A DNA stretch of 64,000 nucleotides from Streptomonospora sp. PA3 (GCF_009728995.1 NZ_VTZW01000003.1:222341-286340); one strand, 5' to 3'. Positions 32,924 to 41,981 are shown, counted from the first letter of the stretch. Translations and numbers: made by a program. The notes: generated from the sequence alone by a model not told the origin.

Positions 32924-34060
32924 GTGAATACCGAAACCAGCCAGGTTCGCCCACAGCACACCACGCGCCCGGGTGCCCCGGTGGTCGCTGTCACCGGCGC
33001 CGCCGAGGGCATCGGCCGCCTCCTTGTGGAACGCCTGGTCACGGCCGCGGGTTCCGGTGCCGTCGCGCAAATCGTCGCGATCGGCGACCGCGACGCCGAA
33101 GCGGCGGGCGTTCCCCTGGGCACGACCTGGCGCAGGGCGGATGTCCGGAACCCCTCGCTGGCGGGCTGCCTCGCCGGCGTGGACGTGCTCGTGCACACCG
33201 ACGACGACCGCACCCTGGAGACTCCGCCCAAGCAGCGGCGCGCCGACAACCTGCGCGCCGCCCAGACGGTGCTCACCGCGGCCGCCGCCCAGCGCGTCCC
33301 GCGGGTCGTCCTGATCACCAGCACCATGGTCCACGGCGCGAGCCCCGACAGCCCCGTGCCGATACCCGAGGACTCCGAGGTCTGCACCGAGACCGGGCCC
33401 GGGCTGGTCGGCGACTGGGTCGAGATCGAGGACCTGGCCTGCCGCGCCCGGCGCGCCCACCCGGGCCTGTCGGTGACCGTGGTGCGGCCCGCGCCGCTGG
33501 TGGGGCCCGGACTCGACACGGCGCTCACCCGGCATTTCGCCGCACCGCGCCTGCTGTCCGTGCGCGGCCGCGAGCAGAGCTGGCAGTTCTGCCACGTCGA
33601 CGACCTCGCCGGCGCGCTGGAGCACGTGGTCGTGCACGGGATCGAGGGCAAGGGCGGCGCGCTGGCGGTGGGCTGCGACGGCGCGCTGTCCCAGAGCGAG
33701 GCCGAGGAGATCGCCGGGCTGCGCCGCTTCGACATGCCCGCCAGCCTGGTCTTCGGCGCCACCCAGCGGCTGCACAGCGCGGGCGTCACGCCCGCGTCGG
33801 CCGGCGAGGTGAAGTTCCTGGTCTATCCCTGCGTGGTCGACTGCGCGACGCTGCGCGAGAGCGGGTGGCGGCCCGCCTACGACAACGCCGAGGCGCTGCG
33901 GACGCTGCTGGAGGCGCGCAGCGGCAAGTCCGCGCTGGTGGGTCGCAACGTCGGCCGCAAGGAGGTCACGATCACCGCGGCCAGCGCCGCCGGGGCCGCG
34001 GCCGCGGCCATCGGGACCGCGGCGGCAGTGCGCCACCTGCGCAAACGGCGCGGGCGCTGA
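32924..34060 (+). CDS. NAD-dependent epimerase/dehydratase (extended SDR)
   Basis: 378 residues from a GTG after CCCGGA. Rossmann motif VVAVTGAAEGIGRLLVERL (about 19-37), VDVLVHTDDD (about 88), VVLITSTMVHGASPDSPVP (about 128-146), VVRPAPLVGPG, QFCHVDDLAGALEHVV. The usual YxxxK catalytic pair is not clear (the place reads WVEIEDLACRAR), so this may be a non-catalytic or atypical member. A hydrophobic Ala-rich segment [20 protein letters not shown] then HLRKRRGR at the C-terminus may anchor it to the membrane. Divergent from the Zincin_2 gene. Function unknown. Confidence 0.82.
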   Translation: MNTETSQVRPQHTTRPGAPVVAVTGAAEGIGRLLVERLVTAAGSGAVAQIVAIGDRDAEAAGVPLGTTWRRADVRNPSLAGCLAGVDVLVHTDDDRTLETPPKQRRADNLRAAQTVLTAAAAQRVPRVVLITSTMVHGASPDSPVPIPEDSEVCTETGPGLVGDWVEIEDLACRARRAHPGLSVTVVRPAPLVGPGLDTALTRHFAAPRLLSVRGREQSWQFCHVDDLAGALEHVVVHGIEGKGGALAVGCDGALSQSEAEEIAGLRRFDMPASLVFGATQRLHSAGVTPASAGEVKFLVYPCVVDCATLRESGWRPAYDNAEALRTLLEARSGKSALVGRNVGRKEVTITAASAAGAAAAAIGTAAAVRHLRKRRGR

Positions 34061-34168
34061 CTCGGCAGCACCGGGGGAGCGGCACACCCGCCGCCGTAGG
34101 CCCGGGGCCGCGAGAAGTCCGCTTCCGGGAACCGGCCGCGGCGGGACATCTGTTGATACGGTCGGCAT

Positions 34169-34606
34169 GTGGATGCCATCAGCCTGGTAGGACTGCGCGA
34201 AACCCCGATCTCGGTCGACGAGGTGCTCGCCGCCGTCGGCGATCCCCGGGCCGGGGGAACCGCCTTCTTCATCGGAACGGTCCGCGACCACGACCACGGC
34301 CGGGCCGTCTCGCGCCTGGCCTACTCCGCCCATCCGCGCGCCGAGGCCGACATGCGGCGCGTGATGGAGAAGGTCGCGGCCGACACCGCGGGCGAGGGCC
34401 GGCCCGTGTGGCGGGTGGCCGCGCTGCACCGCGTCGGCGACCTGGAGATCGGCGACACCGCCGTGGTCGTCGCCGCCGCGGCCGGGCACCGCGACGAGGC
34501 GTTCGACGCCTGCCGCCGGCTCATCGACGACATCAAGGCCGAGGTGCCCATCTGGAAGCACCAGGAGTTCACCGACGGCCGCAGCGAGTGGGTCGGCGCG
34601 GAGTAG
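34169..34606 (+). CDS. moaE: molybdopterin synthase catalytic subunit MoaE
   Basis: 145 residues. MoaE marks: GGTAFFIGTVRDHDHGR (about 29-45), LAYSAHPRAEADMRRV, WRVAALHRVGDLEIGDTAVVV (about 87-107), AHRHE-like helix AAAGHRDEAFDACRRLIDDIKAEVPIWKHQEF with the catalytic KAEVPIWK stretch (about 115-135). Adds sulfur from MoaD thiocarboxylate to precursor Z. moaD is not in the window; moeZ, which recharges MoaD, is at 2.4 kb. Start GTG at 34169 has no RBS but TACGGT stands 6 nt upstream, so a leaderless message is likely. Confidence 0.93.
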   Translation: MDAISLVGLRETPISVDEVLAAVGDPRAGGTAFFIGTVRDHDHGRAVSRLAYSAHPRAEADMRRVMEKVAADTAGEGRPVWRVAALHRVGDLEIGDTAVVVAAAAGHRDEAFDACRRLIDDIKAEVPIWKHQEFTDGRSEWVGAE

Positions 34607-34733
34607 CGCGTCGCCCGGAGACGGGATGACCGCGAGGACGGGCCGAGCGCGATAACGGACGACCCCATGGGCGGGGCGTCCGCGGCGGCGGGTCCCGGTC
34701 GGAGCGACTGCCGCGCCGTTTAGGCTGTGCAGC

Positions 34734-35789
34734 ATGTTCCGTCGCGCTATGACCCTGATCGTCGCGGTGATCCTGTTGGCAGGGCTCGCGGCGGGAGCGG
34801 TGTATTTGCCCGTCCCCTACCTGGTCGCCTCACCCGGCATCGCGCTGAACACGCTGGGCACCTACGACGGCGAACAGGTCATCCGGATCGACGGAACCGA
34901 GAGCTACACCCACGACGGCGAGCTGTCCATGGTCACGGTGCAGTACTCGGGCGGACCGGACGTGCGCATGGACCTGTTCACGGTGCTGGGGGCCTGGCTG
35001 TCGCCCACCCAGGCGGTGCTCCCCCAGGAGGCGCTGTTCCCGCCCGACCAGACCGTCGAGGAGATCACCCAGACCCAGACGGTCGAGATGAACAGCTCGC
35101 AGCGCAGGGCCACCGCGGCGGCGCTCACCCAGATGGGGGTCGACTACGAGACCAAGGCGTTCGTCGCCGAGGTCATGAAGGACATGCCGGCCCAGGGCGA
35201 GCTCCGCAAGGGCGATGTGATCACCCGGGTCGACGGCGAGCCCGTCGCCGACAAGGAAGAGGCCGTCGAGCTGGTCGGCGACCGCCGTCCCGGCGACACG
35301 GTCGCGCTCACCGTCGACCGCGGCGGCGAGAAGGTCCGGGTCGAGGTCGCCACCGAGGAGAACGACGAGGGCGAGCCCATCATCGGCGTCCTCATCGCCG
35401 ACCGGATGAACTTCCCCTTCGAGGTCGAGATCAGCGTCGGCGAGATCGGCGGACCCAGCGCCGGCATGATGTTCGCCCTGGGGATCATCGACAGGCTCAG
35501 CGAGCAGAGCCTCACCGGCGGCCACGAGATCGCGGGAACCGGCACGATCACGCCCGAAGGCGAGGTCGGCGGCGTAAGCGGCGTGGCGCAGAAGATGGTC
35601 AGTGCCCAGCGCCTGGGCGCCGAGTACTTCCTCGTCGCCGGCGAGAGCTGCGCGCAGACCTTCGAGTCCGCGGCCACCGGCGAGATCGAGGTCGTCAAGG
35701 TGCAGACCCTGGACGACGCCGTCGAGGCGCTGAAGGCCATCCGCACCGGCGAGGGCGCCGGGGACCTGCCGAGCTGCCGGCCCCGGTAG
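34734..35789 (+). CDS. YlbL-type PDZ/Lon-like (S16) membrane protease
   Basis: 351 residues. One N-terminal membrane helix (about 6-25), then an extracytoplasmic part: PDZ domain about 140-215 (LRKGDVITRVDGEPVADKEEAVELV), and a Lon-type peptidase domain with EIGGPSAGMMFALGI (catalytic Ser about 244) and GVAQKMVSAQ (Lys about 288). This is the layout of YlbL/Rv3194c-type proteases. Substrates are not known in Actinobacteria. TAGGCT lies 7 nt before the ATG, with no RBS, so leaderless transcription is likely. It is followed by the convergent PPA1309 gene. Confidence 0.92.
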   Translation: MFRRAMTLIVAVILLAGLAAGAVYLPVPYLVASPGIALNTLGTYDGEQVIRIDGTESYTHDGELSMVTVQYSGGPDVRMDLFTVLGAWLSPTQAVLPQEALFPPDQTVEEITQTQTVEMNSSQRRATAAALTQMGVDYETKAFVAEVMKDMPAQGELRKGDVITRVDGEPVADKEEAVELVGDRRPGDTVALTVDRGGEKVRVEVATEENDEGEPIIGVLIADRMNFPFEVEISVGEIGGPSAGMMFALGIIDRLSEQSLTGGHEIAGTGTITPEGEVGGVSGVAQKMVSAQRLGAEYFLVAGESCAQTFESAATGEIEVVKVQTLDDAVEALKAIRTGEGAGDLPSCRPR

Positions 35790-35824
35790 CGCCGCCCCGC
35801 GCGGGGCGCGGAGCGGCCTCGCGC

Positions 35825-36355
35825 TCACCCCTCGTCGTCGTCCTCCAGCGTGAGCGCCAGCGCCGAGGTCAGCCCCGGAACCAGGTCCTGGCCGTTGAGC
35901 ACCTCGTCCTCGGAGTCGTGGCTGCGCATGCGCAGAGCGGAATGCCTGCTGCCGTCGCGCAGCACACCCGCCACCATGCGGACCTCCTCGCTGCCGTCCT
36001 GGTTCTGCGCCCAGTCGCCGGGGTCGGCGTCCTTGGGCGGCTCCAGGGTGGCGTCGGAGCCCTTCACGACCAGGCGCTCCATCACCATGGCGCACCCGGC
36101 GACCGCCTCGGGCCAGGCCATCCGGCCCAGCGCCTCCTCCAGCGGGACGCTCTCGGGCAGGGGCTCCTGCTCCACCGGGATGAGGTCGTCGGCGTCGACG
36201 TCGCCGGTCAGCCCCAGCATCTCGGCCAGGGCGGGTTCGCGTTGCACGAGGTCGGTTGTGGGCACCAGCGCATAGATGCGCACCGGCTGGTCCCAGCCCT
36301 GGCCGGCGGCGTGGCGCTCGAGTTCCAGGACGGCTTCACGAATGTTGAAAGACAC
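35825..36355 (-). CDS. PPA1309-family protein
   Basis: 176 residues from a GTG at 36355 preceded by GGAAGGGT; longer frames upstream are not supported by an RBS. Landmarks: FNIREAVLELERHAAGQGWDQP, YALVPTTDLVQ, GRMAWPEAVAGCAMVMERLVV, EVRMVAGVLRDGSRHSALRMR. These fit a conserved actinobacterial family found next to the YlbL-type protease and UPF0182 genes; the family has no known function. Acidic C-terminus (LEDDDEG). No membrane segment. It is convergent with the protease gene and divergent from the UPF0182 gene. Confidence 0.82.
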   Translation of the reverse strand: MSFNIREAVLELERHAAGQGWDQPVRIYALVPTTDLVQREPALAEMLGLTGDVDADDLIPVEQEPLPESVPLEEALGRMAWPEAVAGCAMVMERLVVKGSDATLEPPKDADPGDWAQNQDGSEEVRMVAGVLRDGSRHSALRMRSHDSEDEVLNGQDLVPGLTSALALTLEDDDEG

Positions 36356-36588
36356 CCTTCCATGGTGGCGGACGCGGGGGACCGGAACGCGCGCCGTCCG
36401 CGGAGTAAAGTCGGACCGGCGGGGACGTCCCGATGCGGGCCCGAATCCCAGTCGATGCCATGTTGTCACCACCTGGCGCGGAGTTTCGGGAACCCGCAGC
36501 ACAGCCCATAAGTTGCGGGGATACCGAGGAACAATGGGACTCCTCGTCTTGGACCGACCGACCGCAGTGCTACCTACAAGGGGGAGGC

Positions 36589-39500
36589 GTGAGCTTCCGA
36601 TCGCCCGGCGCACCGTCCGCGCGTATGCCCCGTCGATCCCGGCTGCTCGCGCCTGTCGCGGTGGTCGTGGTCGTGATCATCGCGGGGCTGCTGACCGCCG
36701 CGAACTTCTGGACCGACTACCTGTGGTTCGACTCCGTCGGGTACACGTCCGTCTTCCTCACCGAGCTGCGCACCCGTGCGTTCATGTTCGTCCTCGGCGG
36801 CCTGCTGATGGCCGCCGCCGTGGGCTCCAGCATGTACTTCGCCTACCGCAGCCGCCCGCTGGCGCCGCCCATGAGCCCCGAGCAGCAGGGGCTGGCCCGC
36901 TACCGGGCCTCCATCGACCCGCGCCGCAAGCTCTTCTTCTGGGTGATCGTCGGCGGCCTGGGCCTGTTGACCGGAGCCTCGGCCAGCGGTGAGTGGGGCA
37001 CCTTCCTGCAGTTCGCCAACGGCGCCGAGTTCGGGGTCAACGACCCGCAGTTCGGCCGCGACATCTCCTTCTACACCTTCACCTACCCGTTCCTGCGGGT
37101 GGTGCTGGGCTACCTGTTCGCGGCCGTGGTGCTGGCGTTCATCGCCGCGGTGGTCGTGCACTACCTCTACGGCGGCGTCCGGCTGCAGAGCCAGGGGCAG
37201 CGCGCCACCCCCGCCGCGCGGGTCCACCTCTCGGTCCTGCTGGGCGTCTTCGTCCTGCTGCGCGCCGCCGCCTACTGGCTCGACCAGTACGGACTCGTCT
37301 TCTCCAGCCGCGGCTACAGCTTCGGCGCGTCCTACACCGACGTCAACGCGGTGCTGTATGCGGTGATCATCCTGTCGGTGATCTCGGTGGTCTGCGCGCT
37401 GCTGTTCTTCGCCAACATCTACGTGCGCAACGTGATGATGCCGGTGGCCAGCCTCGGCCTGCTGGTGCTCTCGGCCATCCTCATCGGCGGCGTCTACCCC
37501 GCGATCGTGCAGCAGTTCCAGGTCAGCCCCAACGAGCAGCGCCTGGAGCGCCCGTTCATCCAGCGCACCATCGAGGCCACCCGCGCCGCCTACGGCATCG
37601 ACGACGCCCAGGTCACCCAGTACGACGCCCAGACCGAGCTGACCCCCGACCAGCTGGCCGAGGAGGCCGCCACCATCCCCAGCGTCCGCCTGGTCGACCC
37701 CTCCGTGGTCTCCCAGACGTTCCAGCAGATGCAGCAGGTCCGCGGCTTCTACGAGTTCCCCGAGGTCCTCAGCGTCGACCGCTACCAGAACGGCGAGGGC
37801 GAGACGGTCGACACCATCATCGCCGCCCGCGGGCTGTCGGGTCCCCCCGAGGACCAGGACAACTGGCTGACCCGGCACCTGGTCTACACCCACGGCTTCG
37901 GGATCGTCGCCGCGGCGGGCAACCAGGTCGACGAGCAGGGGCGGCCGGTCTTCACCGAGTACAACATCCCGCCCGAAGGCGAGCTGTCGGAGGTCACCGG
38001 CGGCTACGAGCCGCGGATCTACTACGGGCGCGAAGGCGCCGAGTACGTCATCGTCAACGCCGAGCCCGAGTACGACCACCCGCTGGGCGGCGGCAGCGAG
38101 GACGTGACCACCAGCGAGGACGCCGGCGAACCGGAGGGCGACCCGTCGCCGGACAACGCCAACGCGCCCGCCCAGGCCGGCGCCCAGGGCGGCGAGCAGC
38201 AGGGCCAGGGCGGCGAAGGCGGCGGCCAGGGCCCCGAGGGCCAGGGCGGCGAAGGCGGCGGCCAGGGCGGCGGCGGTGCCGCCGAAGGCAGCGGCCAGCG
38301 CACCAACCGCTATCAGGGCGACGGCGGCGTCGAGCTGAGCGGCTTCTTCACGCGCATCCTCTACGCGCTGCGCTACCAGGAGCCAGACATCCTGCTGAAC
38401 AACGCGATCTCCGAGGAGTCGCGGATCATCTACGACCGCGACCCGGCCGACCGCGTGGAGCGCGTGGCGCCCTTCCTGACCGCCGACGGCAAGCCCTACC
38501 CGGCGATCGTCGACGGCCGCGTGGTGTGGATCGTGGACGCCTACACCACCTCGAATATGTACCCCTACTCCGAGCGGATCGACCTGGGCGACGCGACCCA
38601 GGACACGTTCACCGAGAACACCGACGCGGTCAACGCGCTGCCGGACAACCAGGTGAACTACATCCGCAACTCGGTGAAGGCCACCGTCGACGCCTACGAC
38701 GGCACGGTCAAGCTCTACGGCTGGAACGAGCAGGATCCGGTGCTCAAGACCTGGTCCAACGCGTTCCCGGGCGTCATCACTGAGCGCGACAAGATCAGCG
38801 AAGAGCTGATGTCGCACCTGCGCTACCCCGACGACCTGGTCAAGGTCCAGCGGGAGATGCTGCGGCGCTACCACATCACCGACGCCGACGCGTTCTACGG
38901 CGGCCAGGACTTCTGGAACGTGCCCGCCGACCCCACCACCGACGGCGACAGCCCCGAGCCGCCCTACCGGCAGACCATCCGCTACCCGGGCGAGGACGAC
39001 ACCGACTTCTCCGTGACGTCGACGTTCGTGCCGCGCGGCCGCGAGAACCTGGCCGGCTTCCTGGCGGTCAACAGCGACGCGACCGAGGAGGACTACGGCA
39101 AGCTGCGCATCCTCCAGCTGCCGCAGGACACCGTGGTCATGGGTCCCGGCCAGGTGCAGGCCCAGTTCGCCGCCGACGACGCGATCCGCGACGAGCTCCT
39201 GCCCCTCCAGCAGAGCCAGCAGTCGCGGATCATCTACGGCAACCTGCTCACGCTGCCGTTCGCCGACGGGCTGCTGTATGTGGAACCGCTGTACGTGCGG
39301 GCCGAAGGCAGCCAGACCTCCTATCCGCTGCTGCAGAAGGTCATGGTCGGCTTCGGCGAGCAGGTCTCGATCGGCAACAACCTGCAGGAAGCGCTGAACA
39401 ACCTCTTCGAAGGCGGCGGGCCGCTGGAGGAGGGCGGTGACATCACCGACACCGGCGACGGCGAAGGCGACCAAGGCGGCGGAGGCGGCGGCGAGCTCGC

Positions 39501-39684
39501 CGCGGCCCTGGAGGACGCCGCACAGGCCTACGAGGACGGCCAGCAGGCACTCCAGGACGGCGACTTCAGCGCCTACGACGAGGCCAACCAGCGCCTTGAG
39601 GAGGCCCTGCAGCGCGCCGAGGAGGCCTCCGGCCAAAGTGGCGGCTCCGGTGACGGCGGAGGCGAAGGCGGCGGCTCGAACTGA
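36589..39684 (+). CDS. UPF0182-family large membrane protein
   Basis: 1031 residues from a GTG with GGGGGAGG 2-6 nt upstream. Seven hydrophobic helices in the first ~320 residues (first at about 23-45), with FWTDYLWFDSVGYTSVF in the first loop, the UPF0182 signature. The rest is a large domain, probably outside the membrane, containing YGIDDAQVTQYDAQ, IIAARGL, NWLTRHLVYTHGFG and VDAYTTSNMYPYSERID. An acidic Gly/Gln-rich insert (about 505-570) and a Gly/Glu/Gln tail (about 950-1031) are low complexity. Function unknown; the family is common and conserved in Actinobacteria beside the YlbL-type protease. The unit ends with a strong hairpin at 39708. Confidence 0.92.
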   Translation: MSFRSPGAPSARMPRRSRLLAPVAVVVVVIIAGLLTAANFWTDYLWFDSVGYTSVFLTELRTRAFMFVLGGLLMAAAVGSSMYFAYRSRPLAPPMSPEQQGLARYRASIDPRRKLFFWVIVGGLGLLTGASASGEWGTFLQFANGAEFGVNDPQFGRDISFYTFTYPFLRVVLGYLFAAVVLAFIAAVVVHYLYGGVRLQSQGQRATPAARVHLSVLLGVFVLLRAAAYWLDQYGLVFSSRGYSFGASYTDVNAVLYAVIILSVISVVCALLFFANIYVRNVMMPVASLGLLVLSAILIGGVYPAIVQQFQVSPNEQRLERPFIQRTIEATRAAYGIDDAQVTQYDAQTELTPDQLAEEAATIPSVRLVDPSVVSQTFQQMQQVRGFYEFPEVLSVDRYQNGEGETVDTIIAARGLSGPPEDQDNWLTRHLVYTHGFGIVAAAGNQVDEQGRPVFTEYNIPPEGELSEVTGGYEPRIYYGREGAEYVIVNAEPEYDHPLGGGSEDVTTSEDAGEPEGDPSPDNANAPAQAGAQGGEQQGQGGEGGGQGPEGQGGEGGGQGGGGAAEGSGQRTNRYQGDGGVELSGFFTRILYALRYQEPDILLNNAISEESRIIYDRDPADRVERVAPFLTADGKPYPAIVDGRVVWIVDAYTTSNMYPYSERIDLGDATQDTFTENTDAVNALPDNQVNYIRNSVKATVDAYDGTVKLYGWNEQDPVLKTWSNAFPGVITERDKISEELMSHLRYPDDLVKVQREMLRRYHITDADAFYGGQDFWNVPADPTTDGDSPEPPYRQTIRYPGEDDTDFSVTSTFVPRGRENLAGFLAVNSDATEEDYGKLRILQLPQDTVVMGPGQVQAQFAADDAIRDELLPLQQSQQSRIIYGNLLTLPFADGLLYVEPLYVRAEGSQTSYPLLQKVMVGFGEQVSIGNNLQEALNNLFEGGGPLEEGGDITDTGDGEGDQGGGGGGELAAALEDAAQAYEDGQQALQDGDFSAYDEANQRLEEALQRAEEASGQSGGSGDGGGEGGGSN

Positions 39685-39707
39685 GCCGGCCGCCGGCCAC
39701 CGGAGCC

Positions 39708-39744
39708 GGTGGCCGCGGCGGGAGGGCCTCCCGCCGCGGCCACC
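39708..39744 (+). terminator. hairpin terminator after the UPF0182 gene
   Basis: Perfect 16-bp inverted repeat GGTGGCCGCGGCGGGA (39708) / TCCCGCCGCGGCCACC (39729) with a 5-nt loop, 23 nt after the stop codon. No T run. Confidence 0.65.
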
Positions 39745-39798
39745 GCGGGATCCGATTTGGTGTCTGGGTCCGGGCGCGATACTGTGGAATCACACCGA

Positions 39799-39875
39799 CG
39801 CGGGGTGGAGCAGTTCGGTAGCTCGCTGGGCTCATAACCCAGAGGTCGCAGGTTCAAATCCTGTCCCCGCTACCA
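39799..39875 (+). tRNA. initiator tRNA-fMet (CAT), copy 1
   Basis: 77 nt, CCA encoded. Anticodon loop CTCATAA between stem GGG and CCC pairs, and a C1-U72 mismatch at the acceptor end: both are marks of bacterial initiator tRNA. T-loop GGTTCAAATCC. A promoter TTGGTG (39757) -N17- TACTGT (39780) precedes it. It is identical to the second copy 306 bp downstream. Confidence 0.97.
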
Positions 39876-39880
39876 AGGCG

Positions 39881-39927
39881 AAAGGTCCGGCTCCCGGGAA
39901 ACCGGGGCCGGACCTTTCTCATTGCCT
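39881..39927 (+). terminator. rho-independent terminator of tRNA-fMet copy 1
   Basis: AAAGGTCCGGC-TCCCGG (39881-39897), GAAA tetraloop, CCGGG-GCCGGACCTTT (39902-39917), then TCTCATTGCCTTTT. The same hairpin recurs after copy 2. Confidence 0.85.
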
Positions 39928-40104
39928 TTTCTCCGCGGGCCCGCGGGGCCCATTCAAGCGTTCTCGGGTCCGCTCGGCCGCCCGCAATGGGGGCATTCGC
40001 CGCCTCGGCGGGGTGGGGCAGCGCGCCACCTGCGCTGCGACGGGCTCGCCGCGGCATCCGATTTGGTGTCTGCGTCTGGGCGCGATACTGTGGAATCACA
40101 CCGA

Positions 40105-40181
40105 CGCGGGGTGGAGCAGTTCGGTAGCTCGCTGGGCTCATAACCCAGAGGTCGCAGGTTCAAATCCTGTCCCCGCTACCA
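40105..40181 (+). tRNA. initiator tRNA-fMet (CAT), copy 2
   Basis: 77 nt, sequence identical to copy 1, same initiator marks (C1-U72 mismatch, three G-C pairs next to the anticodon loop). Promoter TTGGTG ... TACTGT repeated 306 bp downstream of the first. Confidence 0.97.
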
Positions 40182-40186
40182 AGGCG

Positions 40187-40232
40187 AAAGGTCCGGCTCC
40201 CGGGAAACCGGGGCCGGACTTTTCTTATTGCC
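40187..40232 (+). terminator. rho-independent terminator of tRNA-fMet copy 2
   Basis: AAAGGTCCGGC-TCCCGG, GAAA loop, CCGGG-GCCGGACTTTT, then CTTATTGCC. Nearly the same as after copy 1. Confidence 0.85.
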
Positions 40233-40249
40233 TTCGTCGCCGGCATTCG

Positions 40250-40572
40250 ACCGCGTCCGGAAGTCGCGCCGGCACCACGGGCGCCCCCGGAAGCCGCAGC
40301 AGCCGGGAACCCCGGGGTTGCGGCAATGGGGCTGTGATGCGCGTAGCGCTGTGGGCCAGCTTGCCGCCGAGCGCACGGTGCACCTTTGCGCCGGAGTCCC
40401 GCCACCGGTGGTGCGGTTCCACCTGACAAGTTCCGCGTGCGCTCGGCGGCAAGCTGTGTTCGCGCTTCGCGAGGCGCCCCCATTGCCGCAGCCCCGGTGG
40501 TGGCCGCCCCGGGTGGTTCCCGGTGGGTTCCTGGAAAGCGGCCCCCGCCGTTCTTAACCACGGACTGGCTAG
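40250..40572 (+). repeat. nested palindromic MITE-like element, copy B
   Basis: Outer arms GCGGCAATGGG (40320) / CCCATTGCCGC (40479); inner 18-bp perfect arms CTTGCCGCCGAGCGCACG (40360) / CGTGCGCTCGGCGGCAAG (40436). The right end reads TTCTTAACCACGGACTGGCTAG; the left end is degenerate (GGAAGTCG...GGCACCAC). It fills the space between the tRNA unit and the convergent lipoprotein gene, whose stop codon is 7 bp beyond the terminal CTAG. Confidence 0.85.
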
Positions 40573-40578
40573 GCGGGC

Positions 40579-41097
40579 CTACGCGCCCTTGAAACCGTCG
40601 CACGCGATGTAGGCACCCTCGCCGGTGGTCCACACGACGGTGAAGGGTCCGCCGGCCAGCGACGCCTCGGGGAAGTCGGCCGGGAAGGCCAGTTCCACCC
40701 AGTCGGTTCCCGACAGCGCGGCGTCGGCCCGGTAGGTCTGCCCGCCGGGGCCGGTGACCGTGGCGGTGACGGGCGTCTCGCCGGATCCCTCGGTGTTGCG
40801 CAGCTTCAGCGGCGCGCTCTGGGAGACCTCCGTGCGCGGGGCCGCCGTCTCCCACGCACCCGGGGCGTTGGCCGTGATGCGGGGATCGCAGGCGACGGAC
40901 TCCGGGTCGAAGCGCAGTTCGGCAAGCGCCGAAGGGTCCGCCACGGGAGCGGAGGGCTCGGCGGTCGGGGCGATCTGGGCTTCCAGCTCCTCCAGCGACG
41001 GCCCGGACTCCGACCCGCACGCGCTCAGCGCGAGGCAGGCCGCGGCCGCGGCGGGGAGAAGGAGGCGCAGGGGGCTACGGGTGGGCTGTTGCGACAC
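40579..41097 (-). CDS. small secreted lipoprotein, unknown function
   Basis: 172 residues from a GTG at 41097. Signal peptide SPLRLLLPAAAAACLALSAC with lipobox LSAC (Cys about residue 26). The mature part begins GSESGPSLEELEAQIAP, a short Pro/Ala/Ser linker, then a beta-rich domain with two further Cys (SVACDPR near 70 and YIACDGFKG at the end) that may form a disulfide. No known domain is recognised. It lies downstream of hisN on the same strand with a 59-bp gap, so the two may be cotranscribed. No clear RBS at the chosen start. Confidence 0.72.
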   Translation of the reverse strand: MSQQPTRSPLRLLLPAAAAACLALSACGSESGPSLEELEAQIAPTAEPSAPVADPSALAELRFDPESVACDPRITANAPGAWETAAPRTEVSQSAPLKLRNTEGSGETPVTATVTGPGGQTYRADAALSGTDWVELAFPADFPEASLAGGPFTVVWTTGEGAYIACDGFKGA

Positions 41098-41156
41098 GAG
41101 CCGCAGACTACTACGCGCCGAAGGCCGCCGCGTCTGGCCGCCGGGGCGCCGGCGGC

Positions 41157-41981
41157 TCAGGTCAGCCGCAGCGGCGCCGGGCCGCCGCCGGGGGTGGGGC
41201 CGCCGTTCAGCCACGTCAGCACCTCGTCGTGCAGCGCCCCGTTGGTGCATACCAGCGCGCCGCCGTCGGCGAAGTCCTGGCCGCGCAGGTCGGTCGCCCG
41301 GCCGCCGGCCTCTTCCAGGATGACCGGCAGGGGAGCGGCGTCCCACAGCGACAGCTCCGGCTCGGCGGAGATGTCGACCGAGCCCTCCGCGACCATCACG
41401 TGGGACCAGAAGTCGCCGTAGGCCCGCGTGCGCCAGACCGAGCGCGTGAGGCCGAGAAAGCTGTCCAGGCGCTGCTGGTCCTCCCACTCCGACAGCTCGG
41501 AGAACGACAGCGACGCGTCCTCCAGCGCCGAGACCTGCGAGACGGTGCAGCGCGTCGCCTTGGTCAGGCTGCGCCCGGTCCAGGTGCCGCCGCCCCGCGA
41601 CGCCCACCAGCGGCGGGTCAGCGCCGGCGCGGAGACCACCCCGACCACCGGCCTGTCGGCCTCCAGCAGGGCGATCAGCGTCGCCCAGACGGGCACGCCG
41701 CGCACGTAGTTCTTGGTGCCGTCGATGGGGTCGAGGACCCACACCCGGTGGCTGACACCGGTCCTGCCGTACTCCTCGCCCACCACGGCGTCGCGCGGCC
41801 TGGCGCGGGAGAGCACTCCGCGCAGCGTCTCTTCGACGGAGCGGTCGGCCTCGGTCACGGGCGTCAGGTCGGGTTTGGTATCGACCTTGAGGTCGAGCGC
41901 CTTGAAATGCCTCAGGGAGATGTCGTCGGCCGCATCGGCGAGGACGTGGGCAAGACGCAGATCATCGTCAAAGGACGCCAT
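41157..41981 (-). CDS. hisN: histidinol-phosphatase HisN (inositol monophosphatase family)
   Basis: 274 residues. IMPase-fold motifs: PVTEADRSVE (about 42), VVGEEYG (Glu metal ligands, about 68), VLDPIDGTKNYVRG (about 82-95, metal Asp pair and Thr), and SLWDAAPLPVILEEAGG (about 210-226, third metal Asp). In Actinobacteria this group includes the histidinol-phosphatase of histidine synthesis (HisN, Rv3137 in M. tuberculosis), which stands near rsgA/aroA in many genomes; a general inositol-phosphate phosphatase remains possible. Start ATG at 41981; divergent from a TetR gene. Confidence 0.87.
   Translation of the reverse strand: MASFDDDLRLAHVLADAADDISLRHFKALDLKVDTKPDLTPVTEADRSVEETLRGVLSRARPRDAVVGEEYGRTGVSHRVWVLDPIDGTKNYVRGVPVWATLIALLEADRPVVGVVSAPALTRRWWASRGGGTWTGRSLTKATRCTVSQVSALEDASLSFSELSEWEDQQRLDSFLGLTRSVWRTRAYGDFWSHVMVAEGSVDISAEPELSLWDAAPLPVILEEAGGRATDLRGQDFADGGALVCTNGALHDEVLTWLNGGPTPGGGPAPLRLT

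Larger units (their letters stand above)
39745..40231 (+). repeat. direct duplication of the tRNA-fMet transcription unit
   Basis: About 180 bp (39745-39925 and 40051-40231, offset 306 bp) carry the same promoter, tRNA and terminator with only a few changes outside the tRNA. The ~125 bp between the copies is unlike the unit and holds no gene. Confidence 0.9.

Noticed and set aside
35825-36613. Longer version of the PPA1309-family gene starting at 36613
   Set aside because: It would overlap the start of the UPF0182 gene; GTG at 36355 has an RBS and begins at the conserved domain.
39437-40426. Open frame crossing the end of the UPF0182 gene, both tRNAs and the repeat
   Set aside because: It runs through two tRNA genes and terminators and has no RBS; its repeated peptide is only the tRNA duplication translated.
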